Assembly (NCBI GenBank): GCA_028023455.1
Contig: JAQFVV010006336.1
Coordinates: forward strand, 822,224-886,223
Reading direction: 5' to 3'
Source: Epiperipatus broadwayi
Taxonomy: Eukaryota > Onychophora > Udeonychophora > Euonychophora > Peripatidae
DNA length: 64,000 bases
This document shows positions 1 through 11,814 of this stretch, piece after piece. The notes below the pieces were generated by a model, which was given only the letters and a program-made list of their open reading frames with translations, ran no database searches and was not told where the DNA came from. Made by a program: the position numbers and the translations under genes. How positions within the stretch are numbered: position 1 is the stretch's first letter; every line of letters starts with the position of its first letter.

Positions 1-685
1 TAGTTGACAACCTTTTTTTATGTACTCAGTAATAGACTTATGGCTTGCACTTGACTGACTGGTGAGAGTGAAGCAAATGGTGGCTTCTCTACTCCTGCAT
101 GGCAAACCAAAATACACAAATAAACATAGTATCTCAAATAAGAGAAGCTGGATTATTTAAAATATACATGAATAAAAAATAATCAGAAGTATCCTAATAA
201 ATTGACTTACAATCCCTATTTATATCTATTTGACCTACTTTTCATTTAACATAAGATCCATCAGTAGTCATTTGAATTCTTTGATCTATTGGTTGTAGAT
301 AATGTCTAACATCAGTTTTGGACCACAGTTTGATTTGTTTAAACATACCATTTATACATTTTTATATTTGAAAAGAATTAATAAAATAACAGCCTAAATT
401 ATGTCTGATATTTATCTCACTATATAATTAATCTGTTTACAAGCATTTAAATTACTTTTTCTAAGAATTTTCTTTCCACTTTATAATTATTAATAATAAT
501 AAAACACATTTTGTGTTAATATATTTTAAAAATATATTTATTATACTATATATATTTATCTGTGCATATAAATTATATATATTATTAAAATTGTTTAAAA
601 CATTTATTTTTAAAATTCCTTTAAATTTTTTAAATTACAGACATTAAGCATATACAAATATCAAATCATATCAGTAAAGTTCACC
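1..685. repeat. Dispersed repeat R1, copy 1
   Basis: About 640 bp that align, with moderate divergence and small indels, to 9443-10045. Shared landmarks include the run near 90 and 9525 reading TGACTTCTCTACTCCTG or close to it, and the block near 300 and 9740 reading GATAATGTCTA followed by CAGTTTGATTT. Copy 1 may continue to the left of the window. It lies directly next to the minus-strand coiled-coil ORF remnant at 871-1580, so it could be that element's 3' LTR and the 9.4-kb copy a solo LTR. This is inference: no TG/CA ends or target duplication were identified. Confidence 0.7.
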
Positions 686-870
686 AAAACAACACAATAA
701 AAAATGATTTTACTTGTTAGTAAAATAATACACAAAAATTAGTATAAAAAATATATCAAATTTACATATACAAAGTTCTGATTCATTTCTACAGTCCTAG
801 CTGAGTACCATTTGGGTTATGGTTATTAGTAGTTCCATAACTAACTGGTTCTCTCTGATGATTCTATCTT

Positions 871-1580
871 TCATTTTGCTACTCTAATATAGTTGCATTT
901 TATTAATATGCCCAGACTTTTATCCACTTCTGTATTATGAGGACTTTTTAAGAAGGTGTTAATTATTTCATGATATGTTATGTTTTTATCTAGCTGGATA
1001 AAATTATTTACTATCAACATTTGTGATATTATGAGGCATCTTTCCCTCAGTTTCATACATTTTATATCTTTACATATTTGCTTTATTTCCATTCTTAAGC
1101 TATTTTTATTTCTTTCTACAACCTGTTGATGAACTTTATTTAACTTTTCCTCCACATTATCCATTCTCTCTCTTTTATTTTATCATTAAACCTTTCTTCC
1201 TTGAGCACTCCAGTTTCTTCTCACACATTTAATTGATGGTGCAAGGTTTCTATTATCTGTACTATTTCTTTTTCCATCCTGTCTACTCTTATACTTTTTA
1301 ATCTTATTTCTTCTCTAATTTAATTAACATTTTTCCCTACCTTTATTTCTTGCTCTATTTCTTCTATATTTTTACTTAGCTTTTCTCCATTACTTCTATT
1401 GTACTTTGCATCTGATCCACCCTATCCCTTATCTCCTGCTTCATTTTTTCTATCTCTTGCTTTATTTCTACTTCTTGCTTCATACGTTCTTTCTGCCATT
1501 CAGGGATTTTTGAAAGAAAATGGACCATCTTCCTCTCTCAGTGTTAAATTGTTTAGCTCTTCCAATTCCATATTTAGAAT
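871..1580 (-). pseudogene. Decayed coiled-coil ORF of a retroelement (gag- or ORF1-like)
   Basis: Reading the minus strand from an ATG near 1572, several frames joined by at least two frameshifts and two in-frame stops give a long charged, heptad-like polypeptide rich in E, K, Q, I and M. Its last intact stretch is a 97-codon frame at 871-1164 that starts MDNVEEKLNKVHQQ. The composition resembles the coiled-coil N-terminal part of the gag at 42.0-43.3 kb, which also carries a VEDKL-type heptad segment. No gag core, zinc knuckle or RT motif is visible. It could equally be a LINE ORF1 coiled coil. It is not a working gene. Confidence 0.55.
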
Positions 1581-1599
1581 AACCAAAACTACACACATT

Positions 1600-1990
1600 T
1601 AACCAAAATTTGTTTTTATTTTTTAAAAGTAACTAAAATTCTGTTTTAATAATACTTCTAAACTATTAATTCTCTATTTTTTAATTATCAACTCCTTTCT
1701 GCCATACTATAGCTGAACATATGCTGATTCCACACAAAGATCCTTTATTTCCCATCTGTGTTATGTCCTGTAATATAGCCTACTTTTAAACTTTCTATAG
1801 TGTCCAAATGATTTTATATATGTATTTACTAGGGGATGTTAAGTATATATTTACTTTCAAACTAACAAACTAATTTTCACCATGCATCATGTTATATGTA
1901 TATACTTTTTTTTTCATTATTAGCAATTATTTGTCACACAAAACTATTTTCAATAAATGTATTTTTGTAATCTAAATGTAAAATAAATTG
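1600..1990. other. AT-rich spacer, nothing recognised
   Basis: Low-complexity A/T sequence between the coiled-coil remnant and the tRNA-like scrap. No ORF, hairpin or repeat family was recognised. Confidence 0.6.
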
Positions 1991-1994
1991 TCAA

Positions 1995-2050
1995 GCGTTG
2001 GTGACATAGCGGTTAGCATAGCTTGCCCGAGTTCGCTTCCCATGCAACGC
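1995..2050 (+). repeat. tRNA-like scrap (tRNA-derived SINE or deleted tRNA pseudogene)
   Basis: A 56-nt segment starts GCGTTG and ends CAACGC, so the ends can pair like an acceptor stem. It carries an A-box-like TAGCGGTTAGCAT and a B-box-like GAGTTCGCTTCCC. The distance between the boxes is too short for an anticodon arm and variable loop, so it cannot fold as a complete tRNA. The simplest reading is an internally deleted copy of a tRNA-derived SINE head. Confidence 0.6.
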
Positions 2051-2305
2051 TTTGACATATATAAAAAAAAATCTAAAATGAACCACTTAAAATACGCCCC
2101 CACCATCTTTACTTTAACCTATCAAACTAAAATAAAAATGAACTTATACTATTTAAAAATTTTCCCCTTTCTACTTTATCCTGTCAAAAAGAAAACTTAG
2201 TCACTATTATTTTTACATCATCAAATTTTCCCAATATTTTAAAATCAATATATAATTAAAATTAGACTTTCCATTTCTAGGATTTGTATTTATATATATC
2301 AGCCT

Positions 2306-2306
<1 letters not shown>

Positions 2307-2398
<92 letters not shown>
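2307..2398. repeat. Microsatellite (CA)n-(CA)n-(TA)n
   Basis: Two CA runs separated by CTCC, followed by a TA run that ends exactly where an LTR-like TGTAATGGGC begins. The C/V-rich frame on the minus strand here is only a translation of the repeat. Confidence 0.97.
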
Positions 2399-2440
2399 TG
2401 TAATGGGCACTCAATCTATTTTATTTTATTTTTAAGTAAT
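2399..2440 (+). repeat. Short LTR-like 5' end related to element B
   Basis: Begins TGTAATGGGCAC immediately after a (TA)n tract. Element B at 29,521 begins TGTAACGGGCAC, also immediately after (TA)n. Similarity fades after about 40 bp, where LINE coding sequence starts, so this is a truncated scrap or a chance match to a short motif. Confidence 0.35.
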
Positions 2441-3505
2441 CAGAAAAATTATTTGGATGAATGGGAGAAAAAATTGATAAATGAAGCAAAGAAAAGAAAG
2501 GGATTGATAAAGAAATTAACAGTATTTTCATATAATAAATATGATGTAGCTAGAATTATATGGAAAGGAGTTGCAGTAGCAGGGTTAACATATGGTAATG
2601 ATGCATTATATGTTAGTAAAAAGATATTAGAATACTTAGAAAAAGCTCAAAGGGAAGTAGGAAGACATGCATTGGATGCAGAAGTATGGACAGCAAGGGA
2701 GGCAATTCAAGGAGAAATGGGATGGTCAAGTTTTCATATGAGAGATGCAAAAAAGTAAAATGAAAATGTTTGGTAGATTGCAGTTTATGGATAATAAAAG
2801 AATAGCTAAAATAGTATTTAATTGGGTTATGAGTAAAGGGCAGGTAACAAAATGGGTGAGAAAGGTAATGCGGTATGCAAAAGATTTGGATAAAGAATTT
2901 ATATCAATATATTTGTACAAAAGATGGGATGATTGGGTTAAGAGGATTATTGAGTGTTATAGTAGTAAGAGATGTTGAAATAGTATGGAGAGTAAAAAGA
3001 GTTTAAATATATATAGAAATAAACAGAATATTAGGTGTGAGTTAATATATGATAATAGTAAGGAAAGTAGTTTATTGTTTAAGGCTCAAACAGGATCTTT
3101 AGCTACAAAAGAATATACATGTAAATGGAGAAATATGGGTGATTTATTTTGTAAATTATGTAAGGAAGGAATAGAAAATATTAGGCATTTGTTAATTGAA
3201 TGTAAATGTTTGAAAACAGAAAGGGTACATATACTGAAGTTGTGGAAAAAAAAATATGAAAAGAGTGATTATACAGAAAGTGAATTATTGGTTTTTATGC
3301 TGGGTTTGTGAAAAGATAAGGGGGATTTAGATATAAATGTTATAGAGTTGACAAAGATTATGTTGTGGAAATGGGATAGAGCAAATTATAAGTAAATTTA
3401 GAGTGGGGAAATAAAGTGGCTAACAGGTTTATCTGGGCATAATTGCTGAGATATTTTTGACTTCGTTTAAGGAGAAGCCATAATACATCACATCACATCA
3501 CATGG
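2441..3505 (+). pseudogene. 5'-truncated non-LTR retrotransposon (LINE), RT C-terminal region and 3' UTR
   Basis: A reading frame of about 290 codons covers the part of a LINE ORF2 downstream of the RT palm. It contains an LEKAQREVGRHAL-type segment, an EMGWSSF block, and a C-terminal zinc-knuckle-like CKLC...HLLIEC (C-x2-C-x8-H-x4-C), typical of CR1/jockey/L1-like ORF2 ends. It is broken by a one-base frameshift in the A-run near 2749-2754 and an in-frame TGA at 2976-2978. The open frame ends at 3311, or near 3396 if that stop is also secondary. The 3' end carries a CATCACATCACATCACAT tail near 3488-3504. A second copy of the same 3' end lies on the minus strand at 15,062-15,590. Confidence 0.85.
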
Positions 3506-3835
3506 AAAATTTATTTACTGTGATCAAAATGGATGAGGATGATAGTTTGTGCTGACTACATTTAGGGAGAAACAAGATATTTTAAATATTGTTTAGACAA
3601 TTGAGAAATAAAAGCACTAAGACAAATGTCAGCCAAATTAAGTTTAAACATATTTTAAAATTTTATTTAAGAGAGATATAAATTATAAAATAAAAGTGTA
3701 TAACACAACCATTAGGACTATCTCAGGCATGTACCAAAAAGAATAAAATTCAATGCTCTGGCAGACTAATTTTCTAATAGTGTATTAGAAATGGAGGAAA
3801 CAAATTTCCTTCAGCTGAGAATTCACCAAAAACAC

Positions 3836-4080
3836 TGGTTTCCCCATTCAGAGATATAAAAACTATGTTCTTGAAATAAATCAATGAAACCAGCACTGGT
3901 GAGCATTTCTTGGCCCAGAAAATATGTCAGGATCAGGAACATCATATTGCTGGTAGAAGCTGCGTCTTATATTACACTCAAAGCAAAAATGATTGATTTA
4001 CATCAAGAACAAATGAAAAATATAATTAATATGTCGGAGTATAAAAATTTACATCTGCAATTTAATGAGATAACAAACTT
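3836..4080 (+). repeat. Diverged direct duplication, copy 1
   Basis: Pairs with 4538-4755 at about 700-bp spacing. Shared landmarks are ATTCAG-GATATA, GTGAGCATTT and a run ending in AACATCATAT (copy 1) or AATGTCATAT (copy 2) followed by a TAG. The 71-codon frame starting at 3884 has no counterpart in copy 2 and is not considered real. Confidence 0.65.
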
Positions 4081-4537
4081 AGAAAATACTCTGACATAAA
4101 TGATTTCAAATTAATAAAATATTAAACCTAAGATGAAAGGAAAATTGACATTTAAAACTGGTGAATTTCCTACCAAACAATTGGAAAAACTAATCTGAGA
4201 ATAATAATTAGAGGTCTCAGTGAGAGACAAGTAAATAATTAGAAAACCAGTTACATCTGCACAAGAATTTCAAGAAAGTGAATTACAAATAAACCTATAA
4301 ACCAAGTTCTCAGTACACGCTCTGACAAAATTTAAAGCCACACATAAAGACAAAATAAATCTAACAAGCAAATATAAATGCTGACCTAGATTTTTGTAAA
4401 TTAAATTATCAGAGAGTATATATGATTTGGTAATACGAAAACATTAAATACTTTAGCAGAAAGAAACATTTGTTCACCTATAATTTACAAAGAGGATTGA
4501 TATTATCTTGCTGCTGGTGACTTATAAAAGAACAACA

Positions 4538-4755
4538 ATCCTAGATTCCTGATTCAGTGATATATGAAAAATATATGGTCTTGCAGGAAACTGATGAAAC
4601 AACACCAGTGAGCATTTTTTGCCCCAGAGTAATGCATCGAGACAAGAATGTCATATGCCAGTAGGACAGCCATCCAATATACTGGTTTAAAAGCAATTCA
4701 GGGGAATTTACATGCAAGACATAAGAAAAATATGAATATGATTTTATGTAATCTA
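4538..4755 (+). repeat. Diverged direct duplication, copy 2
   Basis: Second copy of the segment at 3836-4080, with substitutions and small indels. No coding potential is conserved between the copies. Confidence 0.65.
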
Positions 4756-5403
4756 GAAAATAAAAAAAAATCTCTAACTACAGAAAACCAGAACAACAAA
4801 CATAATAAAACACCAGCCTAAATATTTTGCAGTTTGCAAAAAGCACAAACACAGTAATTTAAATCAATAAGTGGATAATAAAATAAGGATAAATGAACAA
4901 ATTAGAAAATTACACAAGACTGTTAAAGCATTTTTAAAAGGTTAGGCATATCATTAGAGATATATTAAGCATATAAAAATACAAACTCACTAGACACTCT
5001 CCGATAAATAAAATCAAAAGCAAACTTGGAATCTTAAAACTAAGATTCCAAAACACATTATTGAACTGGATACTTTATCCGATTCAAGGGTTCTATCATG
5101 TAAATTAGAAAAAAAAAACCCAAGTTTTATATGTGCAATAACATACATACTTATTTATCTTGAAAAAATCTTATATTTTTAATTCTCAGTTGATTTTAGT
5201 ATAAAATATATATTTTTTATGATGCTTGTTTTCTTTTAAAATAATTAAAAGCAAACAAAGTTTAATTAGTGCTCTTATAAAAATATTTTATTTAAACTAA
5301 AAAAAAAATTAATGTTGATGTATTTTTTTAAAGCTGAGATTTAGTTTTGTATTTTTTTTTTAATATAAAAAATAATAATCATTTTTATAATTATAAATTT
5401 TAT

Positions 5404-5445
5404 TAAACGCTCATTGCTAAGGTTTACAGCCTTGTTAAAACTATT
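5404..5445 (+). repeat. 42-bp inverted-repeat family, isolated copy
   Basis: Contains GCTCATTGCTAAGG, then TTACAGCCTTG and AAAACTATTA. It is the reverse complement of two near-identical copies at 57,443-57,484 and 57,793-57,834. The conserved short length and the two orientations suggest a terminus of a mobile element. Confidence 0.65.
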
Positions 5446-6949
5446 AATAATCATTTTTGTAAGATAAAGCCCTGTAAGATATTGTTTTTCTAATTAAGAT
5501 TGAGCGGGAGATAGAGATTTACCTTGGTTGAAAGTGGCAAAAAAAAGATTGTGCGGTAGATAACAAAGGACATAAATAGCTGGGTAATTTTTTTTATTAG
5601 AGAGGAGGATTCAAAGAGACTATTATGGTCATTCAGTTTTTTTTTATTTTTATTGCTCAGCTTACTCAGCTTCTTGTTATTGAGGATCGATCCAGATTTT
5701 AGCTGTTATTGAACTGTTGCATTGTTAAAGTGACTAATTTTTTTCTTTGATATTGGTGCCACGGAAATCAATTTCCATTGACCGACAATAACTCTATTTG
5801 CTGCAATAATAGCAAGTCATTCAGATGCCATGCCTGTAATATATGCCATGAAGAATCTCCACAACATGATGGGCTGAGCCTTTCCAAAGATGAACCTCCG
5901 GAGCTCCAAATTGTGACTTCAATCATGACCTAACTGTCAAGTCCAGAGTGGATCCTGATAATGCCTCCAGACTTCTGAACCTGTAGTAAATGACAGCCGT
6001 TGTAGAGGACTCTATAAACCGAACTTTGTGTGAACAGCAGAAATTAATGTTATCTCAAGGTAACTTACCTTTTCATATCAAAATCAGGGCTAAATCTCTA
6101 ATTAAGTCTCTCGCAAATCTCAGCTTAATCTTAAAAAGAAATTATATTTATGATGTGTAATTTATCAATTTAAATATTAATGTATTTTTGTTTATTTTAC
6201 ATTACAATTTTAGTAGCAAGATTTTCAATCTTAAAATGTTACTTGTTTGAGAGTGTAGGGCGAGTGATATTTTATATGCTTAATAATTTCTCAGTTTTAT
6301 GATTAACCCTTGTTAAATGCTCAGACCAACCTTAGTAGTTTTCTTTTATTTTTGTTTGTTTGTTTGCTTTGGTGTTAAACTAAATCAAACTTGGCTTTGG
6401 CTAGCAATTTATAGGATATATGATTTATTTATTTTTTTGGTAGAGATTTATTTGCTATAATTCAGATTAAGTAGTTCATAATGTTTTTTTTCTTGTGTGA
6501 TACTAACCTTGGCTCATTTCAATGTACTTGTCCATGAGTGTTTTGAAGAATTATGACATTCTTGGTTCTGACATTTCTTTTCCAGACTAAGAAAAGCTCG
6601 TCTGTGCTGTCCCGTTATTCTCCACAAACATCCATCTTACTAAATCTCTATAGGGAAAAGGGAATTGGTTGGGTGAACCGCTAGCAAGAAGATATAAGTC
6701 ATTATTATGTTATAGATAAGAAATGAACTTGTCTGCCTGGGCACTTAACATAGTACTGCTCGCATACACCCAATGTTAAGATCTGCTAAGTAAATGTAGA
6801 TCAAGTTTCATGTTTATTTTGTTATTATGTTTAATAAATTTAAAAAGTTCTTATAAGTATTTTGGCTGACATTTGTCTCAGTGTTTTCTTAATTGTCTGA
6901 ACCACATTCATTAGCTTTTGCTCTCCCTGGGTTTAGTCCGGCACATTCA

Positions 6950-7040
6950 TGTTCGTATATCCTGCCCACCCTTAAAATAAATGTCTAGTTCCAATTTTTG
7001 AACTAGTGGCGTCCTCGTGGTCAGGATATACGAAACTAAA
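6950..7040. repeat. Short inverted repeat flanking a GC-richer segment
   Basis: CGTATATCCTG near 6955 is repeated in inverted orientation as CAGGATATACG near 7022. The intervening segment holds AACTAGTGGCGTCCTCGTGG. This resembles a junction region of a retroelement, but no element could be delimited. Confidence 0.35.
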
Positions 7041-7044
7041 ATCT

Positions 7045-9440
7045 TTTGGCCAGTACATTATTAATACAATGACAAGCAAATACAGTGAATAAATAGAAAG
7101 TTAAATAAGTATGAAGACTACAAATTTATTAGATTGCGCAGAGATTTAACTAAAAGAATTTACCCTGGCAAGAATAAAAGAAAATATTTACCTTATGATA
7201 AAACAAAGTTTGCATATTTTCAAGAAGTGTGCACTTTTATTTAAGTTCATATTTCAGGTGCTTTGGCAGTGGCAATTGTAGAGGCATAGGGAGATCTGGT
7301 TATTTTAGACTTTTAGAGCATAACTGAAGAAGAGCCGGCAGGCATGGGTCCATCTTTTGGGTTAAGCTAGCAAGATATGTTGGAGTTCAGAATACATAAG
7401 GCAGTGGGTTTGGACATCATGAAGAAACAAATCTTGTAACAACTGTTAAACTTTTTCTTTTAAAAGAAATTAACATCCAAACTTCAAACAATGTGGTATG
7501 ACTCTCTGCAGACTATAATCAAAGTGTAAAATGAATACTGCATCTATCACTTTGAAACAGCTTGTTTGTCATGAATAATCTAAAAACTGTCATCCCCAAA
7601 ATTTGCAGGGTTATTTATACCATGCTTCATTTCCTGTGAAAACTTTTCCTGTTGTCGAATTGTACACCTTTGGGCAGGGCAAATATCAATCTCCCTCTCA
7701 ATCCAATAAGGGATTCTAACCAGTGATTATTTTAAACAAAAACAACAACACAAAATTAAACCTCCATGTTTAGAATGGACTAAAAAAAAAACTATTTTAA
7801 AATCAATTCTATAAAAAATAATTAAAATGACCTATTTTAAATATAAATGAGTATGTGTTTTAATACATGTACTGTTTTTAAATAATTTAAATTTTTTTTA
7901 ACATTAGAAATTTAATAAAAATTAAAAGTTTTTTAATTTTTGGTAATAAAACCATTGATTTGGAAATCAATCTGGTTCAATATATATCTCATAAATATGT
8001 GATAAATTCAACGGCCCCATTTTGGTTGTGCCAGTTTATAAAAATGTATATATACAATAACTGACAAAATGTACACAACTCATACAAAAATTACCTAAGG
8101 TCAATCCTCATGTACTTCCAAATTCTGACATCACAGAACAACAATTTCTTCTTTTATAGCCTGCTAAGATCAACTAGATACATGAGACACATATTATTCT
8201 AAGTAAATTATTGATTGCCAATAGTGACAAAATGATAAAATTTAATGAGACATTACAATTTATTCATGTATATACATAAAGATAACACATGTTAGCATAA
8301 ATTGACTGCATGGAAAATTTATAAACAAGTTAATATGTTTATCGAATGATTGATTCAATAATTAAGTTTATTCACATGATAATTAAGTTTATGCACATAT
8401 ATGCATACAGTTTTAAAATTAATAAACCTACAGTCTGAGGATACAATAAATGCTTTCAGGCTGTAATGTAAGTAAATAACTAAATGCTATATAAGCAAAT
8501 GTAAAAGGCAATATTCGGCATTGCATTATTTATTGAGACATATATGGGATCTAAGAGTATGCTCCTTATGTCTATCGAATATTAAGCATAAGATTGACTA
8601 TAGTTTCACAAAGAGTATCATCCATGATAAGTACAAAGACAAAGCAGATAATATACAATAGGATTTTCCATCTACAACATACTATTGCGCTAAAATAAAA
8701 TAATATACATACAAATAAATTTTGTATGTAAACAAAACAGATCAAAACAAAGGTTACAGCAGTTCACTTACATCAATACTTCCAATTATATTTCCTCAAA
8801 ACAGGAGAATAGTTTGCTTAAAACTGTAATTTATTAAAAGACAATTAAAAAGATATTAATTTATTCTGACTATGCAACCTGCTTAAATTTCCTTCAGGGT
8901 TGATTAAATTACAAGTTTAAATTATTGTTTATATTTTTGATGAAGTGAAAAAGATTAAAATCACAGCCAGAGATTGCAATAATAAGCTTAAATTGCTTTA
9001 TGTATAATATTTTTTTTTAATTTATGCTGAATGATTTGCGACATGTTTAACAAGAACAAAACAACAATCTCCAGCCATATCTGTTTATAAACAGATTTAA
9101 CAATCAAACACTGACTAAAATATTTTTATTAGAGATGAAATAAATAATATTAGTTTTAGATATTTATAATATTTTTTTAAAGTTCACACCTATTCTTTTC
9201 AGCATTAACCTTTTGAATTCATTGTTTAGATAGTAGTATATTTCAGCTGATATTATCTGTTAAAATATAGCTATAGTAGGTTTTGATCATTGTTCAAAAT
9301 TCATGAGATCACTCCAGTGGTAGCTTATTTTTTTTTTTTTTTTTTGCTCGATGGCTGGTTTCCACTTGAAGCTTTGGACATTTGAAGTTTATGCAAATAA
9401 AGTTTACCCATACTGGACACAACATTCAACATGTTTCATT
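7045..9440. other. AT-rich intergenic sequence, nothing firm
   Basis: No ORF of note, no repeat pair and no recognised RNA. A slightly GC-richer patch at 7250-7440 has no open frame. A poly-T run sits at 9328-9345 just before the R1 copy. Confidence 0.6.
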
Positions 9441-9442
9441 AC

Positions 9443-10045
9443 TAGTTGATGGCTTTCTTTTTCTGGACTCGGTGATGGAGTTATGGCATGGACTCTGCTG
9501 ATTGGTGAGAGATAGGCAGAAGGTGACTTCTCTACTCCTGGATGGTATTGCAACCAAAATACATAAATAAATGCAGTATATGAATAAGACAACTGGATTA
9601 CTTAAAGCACACAGCAGAATAATCAGAAGAAGAATTCTAATAAACTGGCTTATGATTTCTATTTATATCTTTTTTATCTGCTTATCAGTTGACATAGAAT
9701 CCATCATTAGTTGTTTAAATCCTTCAGTTATTAGTTGTAGATAATGTCTACCATCCAATCTGTTCCGCAGTTTGATTTTACCAATCATAAATATTTATAA
9801 ATTTTTACCTCACTACTTACTCAGTTTACAAGCATTTTAATTACTTTTCTAAGAATTTCATTTTCACTTTGTAATTGTTAATAAAAAACACATTTTATTT
9901 TAACATACTTTAAAAATAAATTTATCATTAATTATATCGTATACATTTATCTGTGCATAAAATTATATATATAATTAAAATTGTTTAAAACATTTTAAAA
10001 ATTCCTTAGAATTTTTTAAATTATGGATATAAAGCATATATAAAT
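9443..10045. repeat. Dispersed repeat R1, copy 2
   Basis: Aligns collinearly with 1-685. The 62-codon minus-strand frame at 9404-9592 falls inside this repeat and is not conserved in copy 1, so it is not called as a gene. Confidence 0.7.
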
Positions 10046-10049
10046 ATCA

Positions 10050-10750
10050 CTTCAGTATATAAACATATTAACTTAATAGAAAATAGACAAAGGATCATTA
10101 TGTGATATATGTGTAAATATTTGTAGTTTACTAATTGGTTTGTATAATCATCATAAATTTTATATGCTATTATTTGTTCTTTGTATTTCTCTTAATTTTT
10201 TTACTTTTGTAGGAAATTAATTTGTTTAGGAATGATTGCTAATGATTATACATATTAATCTTTTATTTATTTTTATTATGGTTAATTATAAGAAAATCTC
10301 ATTAAAATTTATGATGTAGCTTTAAATACTAAATGCTATAATGAGTTGGGTTAAGAGAGTGAAAAACAATAGTATATGCAATGAACAACAATCTGGTATT
10401 ACTTTTAATATATCATCTTAAACAAAACTCAACATGCATATATACAAAAGTCAAGGTGATCAAGAGTTTTTTAAATCACTGCTAAGACACTTTTGCCTAA
10501 ATATTGAAGTTCCCATTTGATTAGTTTTATGATGGTAATAAAAACCAATAATAATACTTCTAATAATATTAAACTTTGATAGTTTTTTATCTTAATACAT
10601 TTGTTTTAAAAAGTGAATATCATTATAGTAATACTTGCTGATATGAAAATAATTTTTTAACACACTTCACACATAGATAATAATAGTAATGTCAAACAAA
10701 TATAGTCTATCACCCTGAAGCTTTCCATAGTTATATACCTTTTTATTTCT
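10050..10750. other. AT-rich spacer, nothing recognised
   Basis: No coding frame, repeat or hairpin was recognised between repeat R1 and the hAT element. Confidence 0.55.
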
Positions 10751-10757
10751 TTATATC

Positions 10758-11812
10758 AAGAGTTCCAAAGGTGGCCAATATCGCCCCTCTGGGGGTGAGT
10801 TAATTTTTTTATGGGTCAATAGCTTCAATAAAAAAAAATTGGTGGTTAATGACAGCAAACTTCAAGATACCTATGATTCCAATAGGTACTAAATTAAGAA
10901 GAAAAATAATTAAAAAAAACATTTTTTTGATAAAAACACATTACGTACCAAACTTGCGAACAAAAAGATAAAATGTGTTATTAAAAGAGATGTGTAAGAA
11001 TGCATAAAACACATGTGGCACAGGCATGTCTGTGTATTGACTTATTGAATGTATCAAAACAAGTGTGGACATGAAAAACTGTTGCATATCCCCACTTACT
11101 CATAGTAGGATGAGATGATATTCGATATTAGCAGAATCTATCAGTCTTGTAGGGTCATGCTTTCATAAAACACTATAAGTTAGTTTGTTTGATGTGACAT
11201 GTACTTATTTGTGATTTGAACTTTGAATATTATTATTTATTGAGGATCAGTACCCCAAAAAAGGACACAGTTTATTTATTTGAATTTTGAAAAAAAAAAA
11301 ATTTGTTTCAAGTAAGTACATAGTTTATTGTTTTTTATCACAGGGGCTGCTGAAAATGTTTGTTAATAAAAGTTTTTTATTTCTTATGATAATAATATGA
11401 CTGAACCAAAAAAGAAATACTGACAGTACAGCTTGCATTATTTGAAGCTTTCATTATTATAACACATTTACCAATGTGCCTCATATGTAAAAAAGTCTTT
11501 AGCAATGATGCTATGAAATCACTGGTAGATCACTTGAACAGAATTCACTCTGATAAAAAAGAATTGTCATATTTTCAAACACTTCTACAATACATCCCTA
11601 CTCATCACAAAGTCTGGAAAGCCACACACCAAAGGAGAGAAGCTGATTCTACTGGCTGTTACAGAGGTATTGAACTATATACTCCACAACCTGCACAAGA
11701 TGTTATAAAAATAATTCCTTTGAACAATAACACAGTTTAAAAATGTGCCAATGAAATGAGTCATGACATGGAAAACTGTTTGTGTAATCATTTGCAAAAA
11801 AATATTTCTTAA
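10758..11812 (+). mobile_element. hAT-type DNA transposon, 5' part (ZBED5/FAM200-like group)
   Basis: The block opens with CAAGAGTTCCAAAGGTGG, resembling a hAT terminal repeat. A segment reading GCCCCTCTGGGGGTGAG follows, of the kind found just inside the ends of ZBED5/FAM200-type hAT elements. About 640 bp later the transposase begins. The copy stops early in the catalytic domain, so no right end or 8-bp target duplication can be shown here. Confidence 0.6.
11397..11812 (+). pseudogene. hAT transposase N-terminal fragment with BED zinc finger
   Basis: The frame from 11,474 reads MCLICKKVF, then LVDHLNRIHSDKKELSYFQTL: a C-x2-C ... H-x4-H BED finger with the spacing seen in ZBED5/FAM200/SCAND3-like hAT transposases. 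Further on, the block IIPLNNNTV matches the conserved segment just before the RNase H-like catalytic domain. An in-frame TAA at 11,738-11,740 interrupts it, and the same frame continues with CANEMSHDMENCLCNHLQ to 11,812. A likely start at 11,397 (MTEPKKKY) is separated by frame damage. About 30-40 residues appear to be missing between the finger and the IIPL block. No catalytic acidic residues remain. Confidence 0.75.
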
Positions 11813-11814
11813 GG

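Larger units (their letters stand above)
3540..6955. repeat. 3.4-kb block bounded by inverted repeats
   Basis: About 95 bp at 3545-3640 match 6858-6950 in inverted orientation at roughly three-quarters identity. Both contain GACAAATGTCAGCCAAA, preceded by a GACAATT-AGAAA block and by a GGGAGA block. This could be a large DNA element with terminal inverted repeats or two copies of one repeat in opposite orientation. Nothing between the arms encodes a recognisable transposase. Inside lie a diverged direct duplication (3836-4080 and 4538-4755), a copy of the 42-bp inverted-repeat family (5404-5445) and several hundred bases with higher GC (5760-6060) but no frame I recognise. Confidence 0.5.

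Noticed and set aside
2213-2410. 65-codon minus-strand frame rich in C and V
   Set aside because: It is the translation of the CA microsatellite.
7940-7990. Possible tRNA: anticodon-arm-like ATTGATTTGGAAATCAAT followed by GGTTCAATAT
   Set aside because: No acceptor or D arm can be formed around it. Only the anticodon-like hairpin and part of a B box are present.
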